Virus record (IMG/VR): IMGVR_UViG_3300042197_002147
Coordinates: 1-64,000 of that record
From: a virus
Reading direction: 5' to 3' (one strand)
Length of the DNA stretch: 64,000 nt
Part shown: positions 1-7,204 of the stretch, in pieces
Numbering within the stretch: position 1 is the stretch's first letter
Layout: each line of letters starts with the position of its first letter
Position numbers and translations under genes: made by a program
The notes under the pieces: model-generated
What the model was told of the DNA's origin: nothing
The model's database searches: none
What the model saw: only the letters and a program-made list of their open reading frames with translations

Positions 1-298
1 AGTTTACTATTTCTGCATCATTAATTGAAAATGTCATACCTTCAACTAAAAGATTCCAAAAATTTTGTAGCTCTTCCTTGCTGGTAGTATTTGATGCGTC
101 TGAAAAATCTATTATAACTTTTGTGTTATTATTGTAAAAAAGAAAATTAGGAGTAGAAACAATCCCTCTATTTGCGCTTATTTTTTCTTCTTTTTCTTTT
201 ACATAATTTAGACCATATAACAAACCAGTTCTAGCTAAAACTAAATTTTTATCTATTTTCTTTTTTAATTTGGAATTAGAATAATTAGAATTAGACAT
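1..298 (-). CDS. Partial hypothetical protein (window edge)
   Basis: An open frame reads leftwards from an ATG at 296-298 and runs off the left edge without a stop, giving 99 visible residues. The N-terminus is Asn/Ser-rich and then Lys-rich (MSNSNYSNSKLKKKIDKNL). It is followed by a more ordinary segment with alternating hydrophobic residues (VIIDFSDAS, FWNLLVEGM). I recognise no family. The ATG lies one base beyond the stop codon of the upstream minus-strand gene, and there is no clear Shine-Dalgarno sequence, so translation is probably coupled to that gene. The neighbourhood suggests a virion or phage-specific protein, but this is inference only. Confidence 0.6.
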   Translation of the reverse strand, partial: MSNSNYSNSKLKKKIDKNLVLARTGLLYGLNYVKEKEEKISANRGIVSTPNFLFYNNNTKVIIDFSDASNTTSKEELQNFWNLLVEGMTFSINDAEIVN

Positions 299-299
299 T

Positions 300-1562
300 T
301 TATGATGCTATGAAGTTTACTATTTGTGTTCCTCTGTCTGCTCTTACAAATATTTTACCAACAGCGTCACATTCGATAAATATTGATTCTCCTGCATCTA
401 GAGGATATCCATCGTTTTGTGCTGTTAGTAACGATCTTCCTCCAATAAAAACTGTTGCTGTATTGGTTGATGGGCATTTAATATGAACTCCAACTTTTGT
501 GTTTATTGTTACTGTTGTCAGTGCAACTGGAGTTGTTGTTGCTTCTTTTCTTCCACTAGTAACTGAAGTTGGTCTTGTTATCTCAGTTATTTTGGATTGT
601 ATTGTCCCGTTATTTAATTTATCATTGATTGTAGATATTACATTTGTATTTGTTTTTATAGTTGATAGATTTGAAACTATTGGTTTTGATGAAGACTCCA
701 GTGATTGTATTAAATCTGTGTCATCTATTGTTACTGTATTGTTTACTTGAACAGGTAGATTTGAGGAAGCTGAGACTTCTATTGCTCCACTTGCTAATGT
801 TCCCTGAACAATTACTGGATGGGATGCTGTATTACCAGTACCCCGTATCATTAAACCTACATTTCCATCATTAGTTACTCCAACGCTTGCTGCAATTGTT
901 ACACTAAATGTTACTCCAGAATTTGTAAGAGCAACCTTTAAAGCATCTCCAGAGTATCCTAAAGTTGTTCCATCAGAAGCATAAAGTCTTGTTAGAACTT
1001 TACCACCCAAATCAGAACCATAAACAGCTATACTGTCTGTAGCAGCGGCAAGTCCAATTCCTCCACTTATACCAACATCACCATAAACAGTAACAGAGTC
1101 TGTGGAATAATTCAATCTTCTTCCACCAGTTACACCTATTGCAGTTGCACCGGATATTCCAAATATACCTATTCCAGAATTTGCTATAGAAATTGTTCCA
1201 GTAACTCCTACTGGTTGACCACCGCTTATTCCTTGAATTGCTCCGCTGATTCCAACAAGTGTGGTCGAAAATGTTGTTCCTGCTATTTGCAAGAAACTGC
1301 CACTTGGATTTACTACATTAAAATTACCAGAACCAACCACAGAACCACTTATTGCAACGGTTGCTCCTGTTGCACCATGTATTGTTATTGGTAGAGGATT
1401 TGATGTGCTTACTCTTGTAGTTGTATTTTCATTGCCATAACCAATTTTAAATATTTGAACATGTGCGGCAGTAAAACCAGTTCCGCTTGTTCCATAATCT
1501 GTGGCAATTTCTGCGGTATTGTCGTGAGTTGTTATGAGAATATTGGATCCTGTATCTGGCAT
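300..1562 (-). CDS. Beta-rich virion structural protein, fibre-like
   Basis: A 420-residue protein rich in Gly, Ser, Thr, Val and Ile, with repeated short strands such as VTGTISI, VYGDVGISG and VYGSDLGG. This composition is typical of phage fibre or decoration proteins. The last 90 residues (from about 335) look like a compact beta domain containing VFIGGRSLLTAQNDG and GESIFIECDAVGKIFVRAD, resembling small beta-sandwich domains at the ends of virion decoration proteins. No membrane segment, signal peptide or enzyme motif is visible. GAAGGA lies about 6 nt upstream of the ATG and supports the start. The gene points away from gp33. The structural role is inferred from composition and context; the exact position in the virion is unknown. 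Confidence 0.6.
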   Translation of the reverse strand: MPDTGSNILITTHDNTAEIATDYGTSGTGFTAAHVQIFKIGYGNENTTTRVSTSNPLPITIHGATGATVAISGSVVGSGNFNVVNPSGSFLQIAGTTFSTTLVGISGAIQGISGGQPVGVTGTISIANSGIGIFGISGATAIGVTGGRRLNYSTDSVTVYGDVGISGGIGLAAATDSIAVYGSDLGGKVLTRLYASDGTTLGYSGDALKVALTNSGVTFSVTIAASVGVTNDGNVGLMIRGTGNTASHPVIVQGTLASGAIEVSASSNLPVQVNNTVTIDDTDLIQSLESSSKPIVSNLSTIKTNTNVISTINDKLNNGTIQSKITEITRPTSVTSGRKEATTTPVALTTVTINTKVGVHIKCPSTNTATVFIGGRSLLTAQNDGYPLDAGESIFIECDAVGKIFVRADRGTQIVNFIAS

Positions 1563-1583
1563 AATTTTTCCTTCTAAACTATA

Positions 1584-1591
1584 TATAAATA
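1584..1591 (+). promoter_or_regulatory. Possible T4-type late promoter before gp33
   Basis: An exact TATAAATA, the T4 late -10 consensus, lies 37 nt upstream of the gp33 start and would give a leader of about 30 nt. gp33 is needed to switch late transcription on, so a late promoter here would be a positive loop. The motif also lies in the divergent gap between gp33 and the minus-strand gene starting at 1562, and A/T-rich gaps produce such matches by chance. Confidence 0.35.
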
Positions 1592-1628
1592 GCTTTACAA
1601 ACTTTTAAAACAAGGTATACTTCGCTAG

Positions 1629-1859
1629 ATGATAACAGAAATAACAAAAGAAGAATTTTCCAAAAAAGTAGAAAATAAAATATCAAATAAAAAAAATGTT
1701 TCCTATATTGATGCTGTCATTTCGGTGTTAGAAGAATTATCACTAGACGCCTCTATAGCACAAAAACTACTTTCACAACCTCTTTTAGAAAAACTTAAAC
1801 AAGAGGGTCAAGAACTAAACATTTTACCAAAAAGTAAAAATGTTTTACCATTCTCTTGA
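1629..1859 (+). CDS. gp33: Late transcription coactivator gp33
   Basis: A 76-residue protein with the pattern of the short gp33 proteins of marine T4-like phages. These have a charged N-terminal helix, the segment SYIDAVISVLEE, a second helix (IAQKLLSQPLLEKLKQEGQ) and a short C-terminal tail ending LPKSKNVLPFS. In T4, gp33 bridges RNA polymerase (beta flap) and the sliding clamp and makes gp55-dependent late transcription clamp-responsive. It is shorter than T4 gp33 (112 residues) but of the usual size for the marine relatives. It lies directly upstream of gp32, and its TGA overlaps the -35 box of the gp32 promoter. The ATG comes soon after the A/T-rich divergent gap. The family call rests on the pattern from SYIDAV to the tail. 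Confidence 0.75.
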   Translation: MITEITKEEFSKKVENKISNKKNVSYIDAVISVLEELSLDASIAQKLLSQPLLEKLKQEGQELNILPKSKNVLPFS

Positions 1860-1884
1860 CTCTATATTTAGATCATGGTACAAT
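1856..1884 (+). promoter_or_regulatory. Sigma70-type promoter of gp32
   Basis: TTGACT (1856-1861), a 17-bp spacer and TACAAT (1879-1884) make a near-consensus host sigma70 promoter. Predicted initiation is near 1891, giving a gp32 leader of about 65 nt. The -35 hexamer overlaps the gp33 stop codon, so gp32 can be transcribed separately from gp33. This fits a protein needed in quantity from early infection. Confidence 0.8.
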
Positions 1885-1889
1885 CTGCT

Positions 1890-1943
1890 GTAATGTGGTG
1901 GGGAGTTCCCACCGTTACTTTTAGTCCGAAGGAGATCTTCGGG
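1890..1943 (+). promoter_or_regulatory. Structured gp32 mRNA leader (two hairpins)
   Basis: Two hairpins fill the leader. The first (1890-1918) has the stem GGTGGG/CCCACC with a 5-nt loop and an outer GTAA/TTAC clamp. The second (1926-1942) has a perfect 6-bp stem CCGAAG/CTTCGG with loop GAGAT. The Shine-Dalgarno AAGGA (1945-1949) follows directly, 6 nt before the ATG. In T4, gp32 represses its own mRNA by binding cooperatively from a 5' pseudoknot across the ribosome site. These hairpins are the likely counterpart, but no pseudoknot pairing was found. Confidence 0.55.
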
Positions 1944-1955
1944 GAAGGATAAGTT

Positions 1956-2855
1956 ATGGGTTCATTTAGCGATTTTAAGAAAAAGTCAAAATCTAGCATC
2001 GACCAGTTGGTTCAAAAGATGCAACAAGACAATACCAAGAACGATTACAAGGATGACCGTTTTTGGCGTCCAAAGCTAGATAATGCAAAAAACGGTTTTG
2101 CAGTAATTCGTTTTCTTCCTGCAATTGAGGGAGAGGACATTCCGTGGGTTAAGTTGTATTCTCATGCTTTTCAAGGACCCGGTGGTTGGTATATTGAAAA
2201 TTGCCTAACCACTCTTGGTCAAAAGGATCCAGTTTCGGAGATGAATACTCAACTCTGGAATAGCGGTCTTGATAGCGATAAGGATCTTGCTCGTCAGCGT
2301 AAGAGGAAACTGAACTACATCTCAAACATTTATGTTGTCAGTGATCCGGCAGAACCCTCGAATGAGGGAAGGGTGTTCCTGTTTAAGTATGGTCAAAAGA
2401 TCTTTGAAAAGATTCAAGAGGCAATGCAACCGGAGTTCAAGGACGAGGATCCACTTGATCCATTTAACTTTTGGAACGGTGCAAACTTCAAACTGAAGAT
2501 TCGTTCCGTTGGTGGTTATGTTAACTATGACAAATCTGAGTTTGATTCCCCCTCTGCTCTGTTGGGTGGAGAGGATGATAAACTAGAAAAGATTTGGAAG
2601 TCTCAGCATGCCCTTAAGAGTTTTGTTGATCCTTCAAACTTCAAGTCTTATGACGAACTGAAGCAGAAGCTTTTTGATGTCCTCAAGGGAGACATTCGTG
2701 GTGGCGGATCTGCACCAACACGAACCGCAGAGGATGTTGATGCAGAGGATCTGAAGGAAAAGAAGCCTTCTATTCGGTCAAAGCCCCCAGTTGAGGAGCA
2801 AGTTGACGAAGAAACAGATGCTCTTGATTACTTCAAGAAGCTTGCTGAAGAATAA
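1956..2855 (+). CDS. gp32: Single-stranded DNA-binding protein gp32
   Basis: A 299-residue homologue of T4 gp32, which coats ssDNA during replication, recombination and repair. The N-terminal basic stretch (FKKKSKSS) corresponds to the cooperativity region. The OB-fold core contains FWRPKLDNAKNGFAVIRFLP, HAFQGPGGWYIENCLTTL and YISNIYVVSDP. The C-terminus is an acidic tail ending LDYFKKLAEE, which in T4 recruits replication partners. T4 gp32 binds zinc through three Cys and one His; here only one Cys is present in the whole protein, so that zinc module is absent, as I recall for marine relatives. Arginine codons are 7 CGT, 2 AGG, 1 CGA, 1 CGG and no AGA, unlike AGA-rich neighbours. Own promoter upstream, strong terminator downstream. 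Confidence 0.95.
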   Translation: MGSFSDFKKKSKSSIDQLVQKMQQDNTKNDYKDDRFWRPKLDNAKNGFAVIRFLPAIEGEDIPWVKLYSHAFQGPGGWYIENCLTTLGQKDPVSEMNTQLWNSGLDSDKDLARQRKRKLNYISNIYVVSDPAEPSNEGRVFLFKYGQKIFEKIQEAMQPEFKDEDPLDPFNFWNGANFKLKIRSVGGYVNYDKSEFDSPSALLGGEDDKLEKIWKSQHALKSFVDPSNFKSYDELKQKLFDVLKGDIRGGGSAPTRTAEDVDAEDLKEKKPSIRSKPPVEEQVDEETDALDYFKKLAEE

Positions 2856-2872
2856 ATATTAATATTAACCCC

Positions 2873-2925
2873 ACCGGAGATAGCATCTCCGGTCCGACAA
2901 CCCCCGAAAGGGGGTTGTTTCTTTT
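2873..2925 (+). terminator. Tandem hairpins and intrinsic terminator after gp32
   Basis: The first hairpin, at 2873-2893, has an 8-bp stem ACCGGAGA/TCTCCGGT. A strong intrinsic terminator follows at 2897-2925: a 9-bp stem ACAACCCCC/GGGGGTTGT closed by a GAAA tetraloop, then TTCTTTT. It ends gp32 transcription. The T tract overlaps the stop codon of the convergent minus-strand gene. There is no T tract on the other strand, so it works in the plus direction only. Confidence 0.9.
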
Positions 2926-4309
2926 ATACGGTTTTTGATCTCCAATTTGGTAAACTATTAATTTTATTCGTTAATTGTTTTATTCCAATTGTATTTGTTG
3001 TTTTTGAAATTTTTTGCAAAGATTGTTCGACTTCGGAAACAGAACTAACAACACTTCTTGAATTGTTTCTATCAAATTTTGGAATCTCATTTGACATATT
3101 TGCAAATAGTGTTTCTTGGTCTAAATTGTCTTTCATTTTACCATTTTCATTAATTGAATTTATTACAGGTAGCATTGCAATATCGCCAGTTTTTACAAAT
3201 TCTTCAACAGATGATGATATTTTTTCTTTATTAACACTTGATTGAATATCTTTATTATTTTGATTAAAAATTTCTTTTAATTTACTTTGTGGTATTATAA
3301 CCTCTGGTTCCTTTTCACCTATGAGAGATAATGTTGGCTTTTTAACTATTCCACCCTTTTCGAACGCAGGAATAGTGTTTTCTTTATTTCTTATTATATT
3401 GTTTTCAGATCTATTGATTAGCATTGTTCTTATGCTAATATTTTCTGTGTTTAAATTATTTTGATTTACATTTTTAATGTCATCAAGTTTATAGTAAATT
3501 GGTTCTTCAAAGAAAGTAAATTGCGATGAACTTATATTTTCTGTTAAATTTACATTTTTATTTTGTTTTACTTCTGTGTTACTATTTACATTTTGTTTTA
3601 CTTCTGTGTTACTATTTTTGTTGTTTTCGTAAAAATTGTTAATTTCTTCTTTAGGAGATAAAATTTCTGTTTTATTTGTGTTTGTATTGAATGTTATATC
3701 TGTTGTGTTAGTTAAAAAATTATAAGGTTTTTCATAAAAAGTATTATTTAATTTAGTGGTATTGTTTATATTATTTGCTAGTGTTGATGATGAGTTTTTA
3801 TAATTTTCTAGTATTTTGACATATTCTTTTAGATATTCATTTTTTGTATTTTTTACTACATTTTCTTTTGTTATGTTATTTTGAACAATATCTTCTAGAT
3901 GTGGTGACATTACTGTTGTATTTGTATTTCTAAAAATATCATAGTTTATAACAGTCAAAGGTTTTACAAATTCAACTTTGTTCAGTATATCTTCAGAAGT
4001 GTTTAAGTAATTTACTAGGGGTATATTATTTTTTTTTATGTCTAAATTATATGTTTTACCGTTTCCAAGAGATTTTATTGTTTTCTTATAATTTGTTGTT
4101 TTTTTATCATCCGGTAAGACTATGGAAATATTGATATCTTCTGATTTTGGTTGCTTTAGACTAGAAGAACTTTCTTTTTCTTCCGTATTGTTTACGCTGG
4201 GCAAGCTAATAGAATTTGTGTTTATATTAATATTGGAATCCAAAGAAAGACTACTACCAAATAATTTCATTATTTCCTTTTTAAGTTTTGGTAAGTTTTT
4301 TTCTTTCAT
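2924..4309 (-). CDS. Asn/Ser-rich protein with tape-measure-type motif
   Basis: A 461-residue protein dominated by Asn, Ser, Thr, Lys and Glu, with long stretches that look disordered. At about residues 325-350 it carries FEKGGIVKKPTLSLIGEKE followed by PEVIIPQSKLKEIF. This closely matches the GGxxxxPTLxLxGExGPEAVIPL segment found near the C-terminus of many phage tail tape-measure proteins. The gene is last in a minus-strand baseplate-assembly run (gp4, tube-fold protein, gp26, small protein) and overlaps the small protein by 4 bp. It could be a divergent tape measure or hub-associated protein. Against a classic tape measure, it lacks long coiled coils and membrane segments. A 10-residue repeat (NSNTEVKQN) occurs near residues 232-250. 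Real gene, function uncertain. Confidence 0.6.
   Translation of the reverse strand: MKEKNLPKLKKEIMKLFGSSLSLDSNININTNSISLPSVNNTEEKESSSSLKQPKSEDINISIVLPDDKKTTNYKKTIKSLGNGKTYNLDIKKNNIPLVNYLNTSEDILNKVEFVKPLTVINYDIFRNTNTTVMSPHLEDIVQNNITKENVVKNTKNEYLKEYVKILENYKNSSSTLANNINNTTKLNNTFYEKPYNFLTNTTDITFNTNTNKTEILSPKEEINNFYENNKNSNTEVKQNVNSNTEVKQNKNVNLTENISSSQFTFFEEPIYYKLDDIKNVNQNNLNTENISIRTMLINRSENNIIRNKENTIPAFEKGGIVKKPTLSLIGEKEPEVIIPQSKLKEIFNQNNKDIQSSVNKEKISSSVEEFVKTGDIAMLPVINSINENGKMKDNLDQETLFANMSNEIPKFDRNNSRSVVSSVSEVEQSLQKISKTTNTIGIKQLTNKINSLPNWRSKTV
3561..3617. repeat. Two 27-bp direct repeats, 30-bp period
   Basis: The stretches 3561-3587 and 3591-3617 are identical over 27 bp. They lie within the Asn-rich minus-strand gene and encode two copies of the 10-residue unit containing NTEVKQN. 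The period is a multiple of three, so gain or loss of a unit keeps the frame. Confidence 0.85.
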
Positions 4310-4503
4310 CTCATATTCTTTCTACTATTAATTGCTCTTAGCATATTTTGTTTATTCAGGAGTTTTAGATTCTCGTCTTGTATGTGTTGCCTCAGTGATT
4401 CCACATATATGTCTCTTTCCCACGGTAGTAATGATTCGATTTCAGTTAAACTATAGTGGTATATTTGCATCATTTTGAAATTTAAATCAAAATATGTAGA
4501 CAA
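4306..4503 (-). CDS. Small baseplate-region protein
   Basis: A 65-residue protein starting MSTYFDLNFKMMQIYHYSLTE, with SLTEIESLLPWERDIYVESL and a basic C-terminus. A small protein of this pattern usually follows gp26 in marine T4-like phages and is sometimes labelled a baseplate hub assembly protein (gp51-like). I see no direct similarity to the much longer T4 gp51. The pattern of SLTEIESLPxWE plus a helical tail also resembles small tail-assembly chaperones. It starts 17 bp after gp26 and its stop overlaps the start of the next gene by 4 bp, so it is translationally coupled in the hub operon. Confidence 0.6.
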   Translation of the reverse strand: MSTYFDLNFKMMQIYHYSLTEIESLLPWERDIYVESLRQHIQDENLKLLNKQNMLRAINSRKNMR

Positions 4504-4520
4504 ACTATTGTGGCTGAGGC

Positions 4521-5225
4521 TTATCCGAAAAAATCTCTAATTCCCCTGAGTATTACCTTTCTTTCTACTTTATCACTTGTTGTATATTCGATCTCTTGTT
4601 CTATTCTTGGTATTGTTGCAAAGAAATTAATAATTTTGTCAAATTGTTCTTTTGTCATGTTGTCAACAAATTCTTTTATTTCTTCTTTATCCTTATCTTT
4701 GCAATCTATTCTTTCTTCTGGTGTTTCGATATAGTCAACACAATTTACAGCAAGATCATAAAAGTCCATTAAACTCATATCTGATGTTTCATTTTCTATA
4801 AACATATTCAATGAAGGATATTTCATTGATATGAAAAGTTTGTCATTTAGTTTTATTTTATTTTCGTGATTTTTAAATGTTTTTACTTTTATTTCTTCCA
4901 AATTAATTTTTAATTTGATTCTTTCTTGTGTCTCTGGACATATTAAATAAGGTTCTACTATTTCACCAACAGACTTGGATCTCAATTTTAAGAATAGATA
5001 TTCCAAATCAAAAATAGGCATTTCTCCTGCGTCTTCTATTTCGAAGCAAGACTCTATTAATTCCTTTATGGCCATTAATATTTCTTTTTCTTTTCCCGTT
5101 TCTTGAACCATCAAAAGTATTTTTTCATCTTTTACTAAAAACGGTCTAAACCAAATTTTCTTTTTTGTTGATGGAACTGTTTCTGAATATTTTGGTGTCT
5201 TTGATAATAAATCAATCAATTTCAT
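4521..5225 (-). CDS. gp26: Baseplate hub protein gp26
   Basis: A 234-residue protein matching the T4 baseplate hub family (gp26 type). Recognisable segments are WFRPFLVKDEKILLM near residue 26, AIKELIESCFE, IFDLEYLFLKLRSKSVGE near residues 70-86, and a later SLMDFYDLAVNCVDYI. The LEYLFLKLRxxSVGE segment is the best family signature. In T4, gp26 takes part in assembly of the central hub of the baseplate. ATGGAG lies upstream of the ATG. It sits between a tube-fold protein and a small helical protein in a minus-strand run of baseplate-assembly genes. Length is close to T4 gp26 (208). Confidence 0.8.
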   Translation of the reverse strand: MKLIDLLSKTPKYSETVPSTKKKIWFRPFLVKDEKILLMVQETGKEKEILMAIKELIESCFEIEDAGEMPIFDLEYLFLKLRSKSVGEIVEPYLICPETQERIKLKINLEEIKVKTFKNHENKIKLNDKLFISMKYPSLNMFIENETSDMSLMDFYDLAVNCVDYIETPEERIDCKDKDKEEIKEFVDNMTKEQFDKIINFFATIPRIEQEIEYTTSDKVERKVILRGIRDFFG

Positions 5226-5242
5226 AATTTACTCCATTGTAA

Positions 5243-5866
5243 TTAAGGTTTTACAAACTCGTAGTCTTTAAATGCAAATATTGCAACAAATGTTGTGTAT
5301 CCTGTTGCTTCGGATGATAATTGCGTTGGTGTTATTGTTAGGGGAAATGCTTCATTTAAAATTATATTTGATGTTTCATCCCCCTTATCTGCGGGTCTTT
5401 CTACACTTTTATTTCCGCCAATTTTTATAGGATTTGTTGTTATTACGACTGTTCCTGTAGAACTATTGAATGCATTGGAATAATCGCTATATGTGTTAGA
5501 AGTTATGGTATTACCGGAACCAACAATCTGGGAAGAACTCTGAGAAGATGGAACTGGTATTATCCTATCCATCCAACTTTCTAAAAACTTTCTTTCTTGC
5601 CAGTCCTCATAAATTATAAAAGACATTGCACATTCGCCATATTCTCTTCTAACTGGTAATTGTAAAATTGGACCCCAAGGTGTATATGGTGCTGTGTTAA
5701 AAGATCTTTGGGGTAAAGTCACAGATTCTGGATAGCATGTCAATTGATTAGATGCATTGTCTTGAATTAAGACTTTGTATCTATTTGGCTGTTGAATTTT
5801 TCTAGCAGCAACGGCGCTTCTAAATTCAGATATTGTTTTTGCAGCTGCGTCTGGTGTTATTGTCAT
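5243..5866 (-). CDS. Tail-tube-fold baseplate protein (gp54/gp19 type)
   Basis: A 207-residue protein with the look of the gp19/gp48/gp54 tube fold: PNRYKVLIQDNASNQLTCYPESVTLP, then PYTPWGPILQLPVRREYGECAMSFIIYEDWQERKFLESWMDRI, and a C-terminal strand set ending TFVAIFAFKDYEFVKP. The middle segment, where a strand is followed by the E-x-FLESWMDRI helix, is the usual tube-protein element that stacks between rings. Its place beside gp26 and opposite gp48 suggests the tube initiator (gp54-like) or a related adaptor. A Ser/Thr/Asn-rich insertion (about residues 110-145) separates the two halves. The exact T4 equivalent is not certain from sequence alone. Confidence 0.65.
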   Translation of the reverse strand: MTITPDAAAKTISEFRSAVAARKIQQPNRYKVLIQDNASNQLTCYPESVTLPQRSFNTAPYTPWGPILQLPVRREYGECAMSFIIYEDWQERKFLESWMDRIIPVPSSQSSSQIVGSGNTITSNTYSDYSNAFNSSTGTVVITTNPIKIGGNKSVERPADKGDETSNIILNEAFPLTITPTQLSSEATGYTTFVAIFAFKDYEFVKP

Positions 5867-5867
5867 T

Positions 5868-6299
5868 TTAGAATAAGTCCTCTTCCGTCAAAATTTTGAA
5901 TACTATTCCGTTATCTTTACAATATTTATTTGCTGCTTCCCATTTTGCTAAATTTGTCACATATGTAATATTTTCCATCAAAATTGTCTTCTTTTGTTTT
6001 TTGTTTTTTTCTGGTTGTTTTGTTTGTTTTTTTGGTTTGATTTCTATCAGCATTGTCTCCACTAAACCATTCTGTGTTTTTGCTTCAATTAGAAAATCTG
6101 GTATATAAAAATGCATTTTGTTGTCTATTGGAGAAAGATAAGGTATTTTTACTGCTTCAAATGACCAACGAACTATATTTGTATTAGAATCTAAATATTT
6201 ACAAAACCTTCTTTCCCACAAGGAACGACATAAAATTGAATTAATATCACCTATATATTTTGTGGGGTTATTCGGTATATATTTAGTTTTATACGGCAT
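5868..6299 (-). CDS. gp4: Head completion nuclease-like protein gp4
   Basis: A 143-residue protein starting MPYKTKYIPNNPTKYIGD and containing the signature SLWERRFCKYLDSN near residue 26. YIPDFLIEAK and MLIEIKPKKQ form an endonuclease-like E...D-x(n)-E-x-K motif, here E...PDF...IEIKPKKQ. This is the gp4 head-completion family (Tn7 TnsA-like nuclease fold), needed to finish T4 heads after packaging. The frame stays open to an ATG at 6329, but that start would overlap the divergent gp48 start. Family members begin near PYKTKY, so the ATG at 6297-6299 is chosen. It is the first gene of the minus-strand baseplate run. Confidence 0.85.
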   Translation of the reverse strand: MPYKTKYIPNNPTKYIGDINSILCRSLWERRFCKYLDSNTNIVRWSFEAVKIPYLSPIDNKMHFYIPDFLIEAKTQNGLVETMLIEIKPKKQTKQPEKNKKQKKTILMENITYVTNLAKWEAANKYCKDNGIVFKILTEEDLF

Positions 6300-6322
6300 A
6301 TGTAAATATATAGGGACAAAAA

Positions 6323-7201
6323 ATGGCAATAACAGAGAGTTTATTTTCCTCTAGCAAAAATCATATATTTCCTTCTAGTCAACAAGACAGAGCAAGCATA
6401 CCCCTCTGGTTGAAGTTTTTTTGCTATGAATACTCTGATAATTCTTTATATAGAGCGTTTGCCAATAGTGGCGCTGGTCTTATGCTTAAAAGCGTAATGC
6501 TACCCGCACCGAAGGAGTTCGTAACAAAAACAGACAATGTATATGATACTGGTTTGGTCAAGGATGATAAGTCCACACTGACAACGGCAGATCCCCAATC
6601 AGCAGATTCTTTGAGTGATTTTGCTTTTGCTGGAGGGGCCAGAGCAGTTGCTAGAGGTACAGAGTTTTTGAATTTTCCACAATGGATAGCAGAAACATTG
6701 GATGTTGGTGTCAAAATAGACATGGATATGTCTGATGCCAAATTTAGAGGTGTGAATAAAAGATTATATAATTTTAAAGTAATTCTTGCGGCAAGATCTG
6801 TACAGGATTCAAATCTGGCATCTACTATATGTGACGCATTTGAAGCATATTCTTTACCACAAGCAAGATTTGGTCTGTTTTCTAAGTTTGTTTCACATCC
6901 ACCTCTATGGAAATTTGGAATAGGACCGGCAGGAAATGAACAAATTGATCGCTCTTGGTCTGGTCAACCACAACTTTGTGTTCTAGATCAGATAACGGTA
7001 AGTAAAACTGGTTTTCAAGACAATTATGGTATATCGGATGAGAGTGGAAATATTAAACCAATATGTCAAACAATAAACATGACATTTGTTGAACTAGAAC
7101 CAGCGTTAAGAAAGTTTACTTTTGGTGGTTCTAGCGATATTATTAATCGTTCTTCTTCCTTTTATCAAGTTGGCGGTCTTGGTGCATCAGTAGTAAGGTA
7201 A
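6323..7201 (+). CDS. gp48: Baseplate tail tube cap gp48
   Basis: A 292-residue protein with features of the gp48 tail tube cap: an N-terminal Ser-rich part, IPLWLKFFCYEY, the segment FPQWIAETLDVGVKIDMDMSD, and near residues 185-225 HPPLWKFGIGP followed by DRSWSGQPQLCVLDQI. The HPPLWKFG...WSGxPxxCVLxxI pattern is typical of the family. In T4, gp48 caps the baseplate and, with gp54, starts tail-tube polymerisation. AGGGA lies 7 nt upstream of the ATG. It is divergent from gp4 and is the first gene of a plus-strand baseplate block, followed 3 bp later by gp53. Somewhat shorter than T4 gp48 (364). Confidence 0.85.
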   Translation: MAITESLFSSSKNHIFPSSQQDRASIPLWLKFFCYEYSDNSLYRAFANSGAGLMLKSVMLPAPKEFVTKTDNVYDTGLVKDDKSTLTTADPQSADSLSDFAFAGGARAVARGTEFLNFPQWIAETLDVGVKIDMDMSDAKFRGVNKRLYNFKVILAARSVQDSNLASTICDAFEAYSLPQARFGLFSKFVSHPPLWKFGIGPAGNEQIDRSWSGQPQLCVLDQITVSKTGFQDNYGISDESGNIKPICQTINMTFVELEPALRKFTFGGSSDIINRSSSFYQVGGLGASVVR

Positions 7202-7204
7202 AAT

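Noticed and set aside
6300-6329. Longer N-terminus of gp4
   Set aside because: Would overlap the divergent gp48 start and add residues absent from the family pattern.
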